In this document: piece after piece, positions 50,015 to 57,205 of the stretch
Numbering within the stretch: the first letter of the stretch is position 1
How the letters are laid out: each line of letters begins with the position of its first letter
Origin: Myxococcota bacterium
GTDB lineage: Bacteria; Myxococcota_C; UBA6777
Direction of reading: 5' to 3'
DNA length: 57,205 bases
Assembly (NCBI GenBank): GCA_023150835.1
Contig: JAKLKB010000058.1
Location: forward strand, 1-57,205
Position numbers and translations under genes: made by a program
Notes under the pieces: generated by a model
Databases searched by the model: none
What the model was told of the DNA's origin: nothing
The model's input: the letters and a program-made list of their open reading frames with translations, nothing else

Positions 50015-52216
50015 GTGTCCACGACCATCGGTAAGGTGCTTCACCAGACCTACCGCTTAGACAAAGCGCTTAGCGAGGGAGGGATGGGGCAGGTCTTTGT
50101 GGCTTCCCATCTGCGCGTTCATAACCGACAGTACGCCGTCAAGCGCTTGCGCCCAGAACTGGCTGCTTCGGAGCGATTCTTGGCGCGCTTTCGGATCGAA
50201 GCCCAAGCCATGATGGCTCTCGAACATCCCAACATCGTTCGGATCGAAGACTTTCTTGTTGACGAACACACGTACTACCTCGTGATGGAGTACATACGTG
50301 GCCGTCCACTCGACGAGATCATCTTCTTCCAAAAACGCCTATCTCCCGCACAGGTCGCCAGCATCGCGATCCAGATGCTCGACGCCTTGGAATGTTGCCA
50401 CGCACAGCACATCATCCATCGCGATCTCAAGCCCTCCAACGTCCTCGTCGAAGAAAGCGGACGCATCAAGCTCACCGACTTTGGTATCGCTCTGCAAGAA
50501 GATCTCACCAGTCGACTCACCAACACAGGCACCTTGCTCGGCACCCCCGATTATATGAGCCCTGAACAGATCACCTCCAAAGAGATGGACGGACGCAGCG
50601 ACCTGTACTCCCTTGGGATCATGTTGTACGAGATGCTCACAGGACGCTTGCCTTTCTTGCGCACCCAAGAGAGCGAAGGCTCTTATGTGATCCTGTTCGC
50701 CCACGTCCACACCGAACCTCCGCCCATCCAAGACGCGACACTCCCTGCTTTTTTGGTCGAAGCCACCCTGCGCTGTTTGAAAAAGCACCCCGATCAGCGC
50801 TTTCTTGATGCCGCCCAGATGCGCCAGTTTTTGCTCCAACACCTTCCCTCCGAAGCGTGGCTCCACACCCGCGAAACCAAAGAAGAAGTCTCTTCGCTCG
50901 CAAAAGGTATCCCAAACCTCTACGATACCCAAGGCAAACCCGCTTCTCCTGCTTCTGCCGCCTTGCTCAAAGCCGCTCCCTCCTCGCCTTTCCAACCCAT
51001 CACCCCACCCCAACAGTCGCAGCCCTCACTTCGGCCTGCGGATCGCCCACCACAAACCTCTCCCTCCTCTGCCGATCCTCTCCCTTCTACCGCTGCTTTT
51101 GATCGAGAAAACAAACGCCACACACAGCGGCCCTCTGTCCAATACAACGCTCCTACCGCGCTCTCCTCTTCCTTGCCGACTGGACAGCCTCTTGCCAAGC
51201 ACTTCTCTTCGTTCGCCTCCCCCCCCTCTCCGCCCCAAAACAAACGCCGCTTTGTTTCGTCTCTATTTCGCTTCCTGCTGTTGCTTGCGATCCTTGGCGG
51301 TGGATGGTGGTATTACCTCGATGGACCCGATAATTCCATCTTCCCTTTCTTTCAAACAACGCCTCTTCTTTCGACCTTTTCTGATCGCCCTTCCGAACCC
51401 GTCGGTCGCCCTTCTCCTACCCGCATCACCGAACCGACTCTCCGCCGTCTTGCCGCTCCTGAACCACACCCCCGACAGCGTGTGGAAATCCCCCAAAGAC
51501 GGGACGTTCCGCAACCTCGGCAGCGCATCGAAGTTCCGCAACCACAGCAGCGCATCGACGTTCCGCAACCACAGCAGCGCATCGACGTTCCGCCGCGACG
51601 GGAAGAACCGCAACCCCGACAGCGTATCGAGATCCCGCAACCGAGAGAGCGTGTCGAGATCCCGCAGCGACGGGAAGAACCGCAACCCCGACAGCGTATC
51701 GAGATCCCGCAACCGAGAGAGCGTGTCGAGATCCCGCAACGACGGGAAGAACCACAACCCCGACAGCGCGTGGAAGTTCCGAAACCGAGAGAGCGTATCG
51801 AGATCCCGCAGCGACGGGAAGAACCACGATCCCGACAGCGTATCGAGATCCCGCGACCCCGACAGCGTATCGAGATCCCGCAACCACAGCAGCGCATCGA
51901 AGTTCCGCAGCGACGGGAAGAGCCGCAACCACGTCAACGTGTCGAGATCCCGCAGCGACGGGAAGAACCAAAACCACCGATCGATCCACTCGAAGCGCGC
52001 AAGCGGGCCTTGTTGCGCAGTATTACATGGCCGCAACGAGTTCCCGAGCTTTGCCAAGAATTTCTGGATACGTGCTTGTTGAGTTGTTTTGATCGCCGCA
52101 AACGTAATGCGCCGAGAGAGTCGGTGAAACGGCGGTTGGTGTTATGCAAGAAAGAGTGTTGGCGTTTGCGGAAGGCACACCCAGAAGTCCGCGAGATGTG
52201 CGGACTCTCTGAATAG
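50015..52216 (+). CDS. Hanks-type Ser/Thr protein kinase with repeat-rich extracytoplasmic tail
   Basis: 733 residues. The kinase domain (about 12-270) is complete: LSEGGMGQVF loop, Lys43 in AVKRL, HRDLKPSN catalytic loop, DFGIA, GTPDYMSPEQ activation segment. A Pro/Ser linker leads to one transmembrane helix (about 410-428, FRFLLLLAILGGGWWYYL). Beyond it are imperfect tandem units of 24 residues made of three octads (PQPRQRIEI, PQPRERVEI, PQRREEPQ) in about residues 475-655, and a Cys-rich end (CQEFLDTCLLSCF, CKKECWRL). The repeats may span the envelope. GTG start with AAAGGAGG 6 nt upstream. An obvious partner is the FHA regulator at 44590, but this is inference. Confidence 0.92.
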   Translation: MSTTIGKVLHQTYRLDKALSEGGMGQVFVASHLRVHNRQYAVKRLRPELAASERFLARFRIEAQAMMALEHPNIVRIEDFLVDEHTYYLVMEYIRGRPLDEIIFFQKRLSPAQVASIAIQMLDALECCHAQHIIHRDLKPSNVLVEESGRIKLTDFGIALQEDLTSRLTNTGTLLGTPDYMSPEQITSKEMDGRSDLYSLGIMLYEMLTGRLPFLRTQESEGSYVILFAHVHTEPPPIQDATLPAFLVEATLRCLKKHPDQRFLDAAQMRQFLLQHLPSEAWLHTRETKEEVSSLAKGIPNLYDTQGKPASPASAALLKAAPSSPFQPITPPQQSQPSLRPADRPPQTSPSSADPLPSTAAFDRENKRHTQRPSVQYNAPTALSSSLPTGQPLAKHFSSFASPPSPPQNKRRFVSSLFRFLLLLAILGGGWWYYLDGPDNSIFPFFQTTPLLSTFSDRPSEPVGRPSPTRITEPTLRRLAAPEPHPRQRVEIPQRRDVPQPRQRIEVPQPQQRIDVPQPQQRIDVPPRREEPQPRQRIEIPQPRERVEIPQRREEPQPRQRIEIPQPRERVEIPQRREEPQPRQRVEVPKPRERIEIPQRREEPRSRQRIEIPRPRQRIEIPQPQQRIEVPQRREEPQPRQRVEIPQRREEPKPPIDPLEARKRALLRSITWPQRVPELCQEFLDTCLLSCFDRRKRNAPRESVKRRLVLCKKECWRLRKAHPEVREMCGLSE
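51485..51975 (+). repeat. Coding tandem repeats in the kinase tail
   Basis: Imperfect 24-bp units, arranged in 72-bp sets, encode the Pro-Arg-Gln octads of the kinase tail. Units such as ATCGAGATCCCGCAACCGAG and its AGCGACGGGAAGAAC companion recur about 20 times with few changes. The same DNA is free of stops in a second frame, which is a compositional effect. Confidence 0.85.
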
Positions 52217-52804
52217 CGGTCGTTCGGTTATTTTCGTGTGTCTTGTGGGTGTATTGTGAGCGTGTTTTGAGGGGAGTGGGTGGCGGGTCGATTTGTTTTC
52301 TTGAACAACGGCGAGTTTTCACTTAGTCTGGCGTGGGTTAGACGAGATCCGCCCGTTGTGCGATCGTAAAGATGTAGGGGCAGACCCCTGTGTCTGCCCG
52401 ATCATAGGAAGAATTACAATCGCGCATCGAAGAGATGTATCCTTGGCAGACCCCTGTGTCTACCCGATCATAGGGCGTCTACGTACTCTCCTTTGCTGTG
52501 TACGTCACTTGGATATCGTATTCGGCCCATCCGAGGGCGTGCTGTGGGGTGAAACTCCACCTAAACCATCCAACCGTGTCATTCGGATGTGATTTGAGTG
52601 ACGACTTGCCCGTATACTTCTTTGGCTGGGCGGATCAAGAAAAAGCTTTGTTTTTTGGGGGTTCAAAAATTGAACGAAACAGTGTGAACGAGGCAAGGTT
52701 TCGTGTGAGAGCTCGGTTTTGTATGTTTGGTGCTTGCGTTGTACGCAAACCAACCAAACCGTGCAAGGTCGCAGGTTTGGGTAGGCACGAGATGGAGGAA
52801 GAGT
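52217..52804. repeat. Spacer with an internally duplicated B element
   Basis: No gene. The MITE-like element 52341-52521 has a left end GACGAGATCCGCCCG and a right end ACTTGGATATCGTATT. It is longer than other copies (181 bp) because the GGCAGACCCCTGTGTCTGCC block is present twice (about 52380 and 52446). 52522-52800 is unique sequence upstream of the Cys-rich lipoprotein gene and contains CCATCCGAGGGCGTGC and a TGGGGTGAAACTCCACC stem. Confidence 0.7.
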
Positions 52805-55800
52805 ATGTTGTTTTCACAACCGTGGGAACTTTTCAAGCGCAGTCTGGCTGTTGCTGCGTTGGGGATCTTGTTGGTGGCACAGACAGGCTGCCCGGAAAAT
52901 ACGCCGCAGCCCGAAGGGCAAACTGAAAAAACAACCGATGGCGGCGATACGGAAAAGACCACTGTGGACAAAAGACAATGCGGCAAGGATAGCGATTGTC
53001 CAACGGATCAGCCCCGATGCAACAATGGTTTTTGTGAAGCTATCCCTTCGCAATGTAAAGTGGATGCCGATTGCAACGACCCCAACAGAGTTTGTCAAAA
53101 CGGCCAATGCGTAGACAAACAAGCCCCTGAATGTAAGACCGATGCGGATTGTAGAAGCAAAGCTCCGCGAACTTCTTGCAACACAACCTCCGGCCAATGC
53201 GTCGAGCCTGTGCAGCGCAAATGCACCGCCAATGCCGACTGTACCGACCCGACCAAGCCGCTGTGCAACACGGGAACGGGAACTTGTGAGGCTTGTCCAA
53301 GCGGCGAGACGTTTTGCGCTGACAAGTGCGTAAATCTGCAAACGGATCTTGCCAACTGCGGCGCATGCGGTAAGGCTTGCGGCGTCGGTACCAAGTGCGA
53401 AGCTGGCACTTGTAAACCTGCGACACCCTGCCAAAACGGAGAGACCGATTGCAACGGTGTTTGCGTGAATCTGCAAACGGATCTTACCAACTGTGGAACG
53501 TGCGGAAATCGCTGTGGCCTTGGGGCCAATTGTGAAGCGGGCGCTTGTAAGCCGCTGACAAAACCTTGTCAAAGCGATGCCGATTGTGCAGCGAACGAAG
53601 TCTGCGAAGCCAACGGCGTTTGCGCCCCCAAAGGTGGCTGTCGCTCCGATGATGATTGTAAAGCCGATCCCACCAAGCCCGTTTGTGATGTCACCCGAGG
53701 CGTCTGTGTGGCCGCCCCTCCCGAGTGTACCAGCGATGCCGATTGTGCAAACAAAGCCCCCAAAACCAAGTGCGATGCCGCAACAGGCAAGTGCGTCGAG
53801 CCGCCCCCCGAGTGCCAAACCAACGCCGATTGCAAAGATCCAGCACGCCCCGTTTGTGTCCAAAACAAGTGCGCACCGTCGACAGGCTGTCGTTCTAACG
53901 CCGACTGTACCGCCGATCCCGCCAAGAAGATCTGCAACGTACCCGACGGACAATGTTATGCGTGTGTCGCCAGCACCGATTGCTTGTCTTACCAAGAGTG
54001 CGACGCTGGAACCAAGACTTGCAAACTCAAAGCAGGATTCTGTGTGATCGATTCGGACTGCAAAGCCGATCCAAGCAAGCCCGCTTGTGTGGGCAACACC
54101 TGCGTTGAATGCAAGGCCAAAGCAGATTGCAAGGTCCAGTTCGATTGCCAAGCCAACAAGTGCGTCTTTGTCGGATGTGCGGCAGACAACGAGTGCGCTG
54201 CCCCCACACCCTATTGCAAAGTTGCTGAGAAAAAGTGCGTGATCTGCACGACCAACGCCCATTGCAGCGCAAGCCAGATCTGCAACACCACCACCAACGT
54301 CTGCGAAGCCAAGCCCGATTGCGTCAACGACGCCGAGTGCGCGACCTCTACCGCAGGCAAGTTTTGCAATACCACCACCAAAAAATGCGTCGAGTGTTTG
54401 ACCAACGCCAACTGCACGAACAACCGCCAATGTCAAAACAATGTCTGTGTTGAATGTACGCAAGACACGGATTGCAGCGCGGGTCAGATCTGTACGGCCA
54501 GCAAGTGCGTTGTCGGATGCCGTCGTGACCGCGATTGCCCCGCCAACCAGATCTGCGACGCCCAACAACTCAAATGCGTTGTAGGCTGCCGTAGCAACGC
54601 TGACTGCGCCTCCAACTACACCTGCCAAAACAGCGTGTGTGTCGCGACGTGCGCCAGTACACAAGACTGTTTCAACGCATCAAATAGCGCACCCACGTGT
54701 ACTTCTCAAGCAGTTTGTGGCGCAGACTCGGTCTGTTTGCAAGGCCGTTGTCGTGCGTTGGCTTGTCGCACCACGCCGACGCCTGCGCAGTGTGTGATGT
54801 GCGTTCAAAGCTCCGATTGCCAGCGTTATGGCAACGACTTCTTCCGTGTTCGCCCTGCTTGTATCGCAAGCAACCGCTGTGGATGCAATGCAAACACCCA
54901 ATGTACCGCGTTTAACGCAGGAGCCGTGGGCGGCGTGTGTGATACTGCGAAAAGCGAATGTATCGGATGCAAGGCCGATACAGATTGCCGTCGTGGTTAT
55001 ATCTGCAACAGCACCAACGCGCTCTGCGAAGTTGGATGCCGCACGGACAACGAGTGTCCAAGCAGCCAATACTGCGTCAGCAACAAGTGTGTCGAATGCA
55101 AAACCAACGCAAACTGCACCACCGATCCCACCCGACCCGTGTGCAACACCTCAGGAGCCTGTGTCGGCTGCAACGCCAACAGCGACTGCACCGCTGCTGG
55201 CAAGAACGTCTGTCTCAATAGCCTCTGCGTCCAATGCACCCAAGACAGCCATTGTACCACCGCCCCCAATACCAAGTGCGACGTGGTCTCCAATACTTGC
55301 TACAACCCCGCGCTACCGACGCAATGCCAACCTTGCGGAGCCAACAACGCTTGCGCCCCCAACCACCGTTGCTACGAATACCGTACACAAGGCAGCGGCA
55401 CTGTTCGCGAGCGGATGTGCGCCAAAAACTGCCAATCCAACACCGATTGCGCCAAAGGCTATGTTTGCGGCCCACGCATCGGCTTCGATCCGCGTGAACC
55501 CCAAACCACCGGGCTTTGCTATCCCGCGTATACCTTCTCTTACGGAAGCAGCGGAAACATCGCTTACATTAGCTGCACAGCGTTGGTCGACCAAGGCAAA
55601 GCCTGTACAGCCAGCGATCAGTGCGGCGCTGCAGGGATCGATGACGCTTACTGCGACACTTACCAAGGCCGCACTTGCCGCGTCACCTGCCGCTTTGACA
55701 ACTCCAATACTTGCCCCACAGGCTACACTTGCGCATGCCCCGCAAACTTCCGACGCAGCGGCGACACCACTTGCCAAGGCACAGGAAGCACAGGCGGTCA

Positions 55801-55831
55801 AATCACCTTGCGCGCTACCTGCGTGAAATAA
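52805..55831 (+). CDS. Large Cys-rich repeat lipoprotein
   Basis: 1008 residues. A lipoprotein signal peptide with hydrophobic core LAVAALGILLVAQTGC has its lipobox Cys near residue 27. Nearly the whole mature chain is made of units of about 20-40 residues patterned DxDC.....C....C..C (for example CKVDADCNDPNRVCQNGQCV), with two internal CNGVCVNLQTDLTNCGTCG type units (about 170-260). The count of Cys is well above one hundred. The final 250 residues are less regular. Disulfide-rich, surface-anchored and stalk-like structures are plausible. Ligand or function unknown. GGAGGAAGAGT before the ATG supports this start; the frame is open further upstream to 52727. Confidence 0.88.
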   Translation: MLFSQPWELFKRSLAVAALGILLVAQTGCPENTPQPEGQTEKTTDGGDTEKTTVDKRQCGKDSDCPTDQPRCNNGFCEAIPSQCKVDADCNDPNRVCQNGQCVDKQAPECKTDADCRSKAPRTSCNTTSGQCVEPVQRKCTANADCTDPTKPLCNTGTGTCEACPSGETFCADKCVNLQTDLANCGACGKACGVGTKCEAGTCKPATPCQNGETDCNGVCVNLQTDLTNCGTCGNRCGLGANCEAGACKPLTKPCQSDADCAANEVCEANGVCAPKGGCRSDDDCKADPTKPVCDVTRGVCVAAPPECTSDADCANKAPKTKCDAATGKCVEPPPECQTNADCKDPARPVCVQNKCAPSTGCRSNADCTADPAKKICNVPDGQCYACVASTDCLSYQECDAGTKTCKLKAGFCVIDSDCKADPSKPACVGNTCVECKAKADCKVQFDCQANKCVFVGCAADNECAAPTPYCKVAEKKCVICTTNAHCSASQICNTTTNVCEAKPDCVNDAECATSTAGKFCNTTTKKCVECLTNANCTNNRQCQNNVCVECTQDTDCSAGQICTASKCVVGCRRDRDCPANQICDAQQLKCVVGCRSNADCASNYTCQNSVCVATCASTQDCFNASNSAPTCTSQAVCGADSVCLQGRCRALACRTTPTPAQCVMCVQSSDCQRYGNDFFRVRPACIASNRCGCNANTQCTAFNAGAVGGVCDTAKSECIGCKADTDCRRGYICNSTNALCEVGCRTDNECPSSQYCVSNKCVECKTNANCTTDPTRPVCNTSGACVGCNANSDCTAAGKNVCLNSLCVQCTQDSHCTTAPNTKCDVVSNTCYNPALPTQCQPCGANNACAPNHRCYEYRTQGSGTVRERMCAKNCQSNTDCAKGYVCGPRIGFDPREPQTTGLCYPAYTFSYGSSGNIAYISCTALVDQGKACTASDQCGAAGIDDAYCDTYQGRTCRVTCRFDNSNTCPTGYTCACPANFRRSGDTTCQGTGSTGGQITLRATCVK

Positions 55832-56163
55832 TCTCCTCCCTTCTGCCTCTTCGCCTTCTGCCTCTCTTCTTTTTGCATCACGATCATGCGATCTTCGAGA
55901 GATGTGTGCTCGAAATGTCGGGACGATTTGCTGTAGATGCCCTGTTCTTGGGCAGCCACGGGGGGCTGCCCCTACATCTTTCGTGTACACAACGGGCGGA
56001 TTTCGTATGACGTGCCGCGAACATGGGGGCTTTCACGATCGAACTCCGAGAGTCCGTACGGCGAAGCGCGAGGCTACCTTTCTTCGTTGAGCGTAGACTT
56101 TCTTTGGTGGGTTGTCCATGCTAAGAGGGATGTAGATTTTTCGCGAACAGACGGGAGGTTTGG
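55832..56163. repeat. Spacer with a B element in reverse orientation
   Basis: No gene. 55945-56008 contains GGGCAGCCACGGGGGGCTGC..CTACA and CGGGCGGATTTCGTAT, a B-element end in reverse orientation; the other end is not clear. Part of an A-like piece (GTGCCGCGAACATGGGGGC) follows at about 56010. GGGAGG before 56164 is the ribosome binding site of the next gene. Confidence 0.55.
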
Positions 56164-56871
56164 ATGTGGAAGTTTTTTCGTTATCTTTGGCACCCGAAGC
56201 AGTTGATCGAAGCGATAAAGGCGCATAAGGTCCATATTACGGGGTTTTTGGGGTTGGGATTTGCGTTGGTGTTGACGTTTTTTGCGTCATTGCCGGTGCT
56301 TGGCATCGTGATGGGTCGGTTGATTGCGGAAGATGGATTGTCTATGGCGACGATCCAGCGGTCTTTTTGGATCGCTTCGGTGTTGCTGGTGGGGGTTCCG
56401 CTGTTAAAGTGGTGGGGATATAGCTTGCTGTTGTACGCAAGCATTCGCGGAGGGGAGGGAGAAAAGCCCGCCCCGACGTGGGCGACGGTGTTGTTGGCGC
56501 GCAGTTTGGGCTTGGTACCGATCGTGTTGTTGTTGCCGATCAAAGCGTTGTTGTTGCCTGCGCGTCATATCCTTGCGCATCTGTTTTTTCCGCCGATCGC
56601 GGCGTTGGGGTTGACGGCGGCGCATACGGTGGTTCCGTTGCCGCAGTTTTCGTTCTTTTTGCTGTCGTCTCCAAGCCCCTATATTCGGCCTTCTTTTGTG
56701 TTGGCGATGCTTTTGTGGTTGTTGACATTTTGGTTGACGTGGCGAAAACTTCGGCAGTTATGCGATCTTTCTGCTGGATTTTTGTTTCGTCGAACGCTGT
56801 TTGCGGCCTTGGTATGGGAAGCGATCTCGTTGTTGTTGATCTTTTTCTTCTTTCATCCGAGTGCGCTTTGA
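56164..56871 (+). CDS. Multi-pass membrane protein, function unknown
   Basis: 235 residues with about five or six predicted transmembrane helices (about 26-50, 68-90, 105-130, 138-160, 178-198, 208-232). Between helices 2 and 3 the loop YASIRGGEGEKPAPTWA is hydrophilic. The pattern is like Yip1 or EI24-type membrane proteins, but no convincing signature is seen. GGGAGG lies 6 nt before the ATG. It stands alone between repeats, so the neighbours do not suggest a role. Confidence 0.72.
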   Translation: MWKFFRYLWHPKQLIEAIKAHKVHITGFLGLGFALVLTFFASLPVLGIVMGRLIAEDGLSMATIQRSFWIASVLLVGVPLLKWWGYSLLLYASIRGGEGEKPAPTWATVLLARSLGLVPIVLLLPIKALLLPARHILAHLFFPPIAALGLTAAHTVVPLPQFSFFLLSSPSPYIRPSFVLAMLLWLLTFWLTWRKLRQLCDLSAGFLFRRTLFAALVWEAISLLLIFFFFHPSAL

Positions 56872-57205
56872 ACGGATAGTTCGAGCAACACAACGATACC
56901 GAAGCGGATATACGACACATCCATCGGGCTGACGGTATTTTTCAAACAAGACGTGTTCGCACCACACCAAGCGGCGCAGACGTCCGTTTGAAAAACGTCC
57001 GTGTATCCCGCGAATACGGGGTCAAGGGGGCAACGCTCCCTTGTGGGGCGTGGGGCAACGCCCCGTAGGCGTTAGGTGAAGCGGAGGAAAGCCCCCCACC
57101 CCGCCCTCCCCCGTGAACAGGGGAGGGAGCGAAAGTCGGAAGCATCGGGGATTTTGTTTTTTCATGACGCACGCTGTATGCACGAGATGCAGACGCTGCC
57201 CGTTC
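56872..57205. repeat. Composite A plus C repeat, second copy, cut by window end
   Basis: About 56945-57065 is a family A core (GTGTTCGCACCACACCAAGC, TTTGAAAAACG, ATACGGGGTCAAGG). 57066-57205 is family C, 138/140 identical to 23482-23621 and truncated by the window. No gene is seen. Confidence 0.75.

Noticed and set aside
51485-51975. Possible CRISPR array
   Set aside because: Units are contiguous without spacers, are in frame and encode a protein repeat.
50805-52082. Second long plus frame within the kinase gene (Ser/Arg repeats)
   Set aside because: It is a shadow of the Pro-Arg octad repeats; the kinase frame has a ribosome binding site and continuous domain structure.
52814-54664. Long open frame on minus opposite the Cys-rich lipoprotein gene
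   Set aside because: It arises from the lack of stops opposite repeated Cys codons; the product is compositionally odd and matches no family, while the plus frame has a signal peptide, a ribosome binding site and regular Cys spacing.

Overview
The window looks like chromosomal DNA of a deltaproteobacterial/Myxococcota-type bacterium. This is an inference from gene content: an FHA-domain sigma-54 regulator without a receiver domain, a Hanks-type Ser/Thr kinase with a transmembrane segment, very large surface proteins built from DxDC cysteine repeats, a caspase-like exported protein, and a PrkA/DUF444/SpoVR cluster. No rRNA or tRNA gene was seen.

Layout. 1-834: end of a Ser/Thr-rich membrane protein. 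1077-5910: galactose block, with galT and galK on minus (4-nt overlap) and a GH36 alpha-galactosidase on plus. 6584-17706: defence island. A minus-strand operon reads sspE (DUF262/DUF1524), sspA (cysteine desulfurase), sspB (DUF4007), sspC (large ATPase), sspD (PP-loop sulfurtransferase), i.e. a complete single-strand DNA phosphorothioation system plus its effector. It converges on a two-gene plus-strand unit: an M15-peptidase-fold protein and a 'phosphorothioation-associated' methyltransferase. 18236-19913: a small gene and a retropepsin-like protease gene split by a 1-kb IS630-type element. 20140-25193: tatD, an exported caspase/beta-barrel protein, and an ECF sigma/anti-sigma pair behind a Cys-repeat beta-propeller protein (to 27317). 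27505-35613: surface polysaccharide genes (UDP-GlcNAc 2-epimerase, two GT4 glycosyltransferases, heparinase II/III-like protein, bi-domain oxidoreductase). 35725-36769: DUF167 protein and a 5'-truncated iscB remnant. 36855-48501: a block with a stationary-phase flavour: hpf, prkA, yeaH (DUF444), spoVR, an FHA/sigma-54 regulator, a small Cys-rich lipoprotein and hflX. 48592-57205: LysM protein, Ser/Thr kinase with a repeat-rich tail, a 1008-aa Cys-rich lipoprotein and a multi-pass membrane protein.

Most striking: (i) both PrkA and SpoVR, functional partners 2.4 kb apart, carry an intein in their most conserved motif (360 and 264 aa); the two inteins differ in nucleophile and in endonuclease decay. 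(ii) The Ssp phosphorothioation operon, with an uncharacterised M15-fold/methyltransferase pair running tail-to-tail into it. (iii) At least ten intergenic copies of a hairpin-rich repeat, several bordered by short tandem repeats whose sequence differs at every locus, plus a separate MITE-like family with ATACGAWATCCG-type ends and a third 140-bp family nearly identical over 33 kb. (iv) An 89-bp perfect tandem duplication joining the 3' end of the iscB remnant to the hpf start codon. Start sites were chosen from ribosome binding sites, ATGA/GTGA overlaps and family alignment remembered from general knowledge; no database search was possible.
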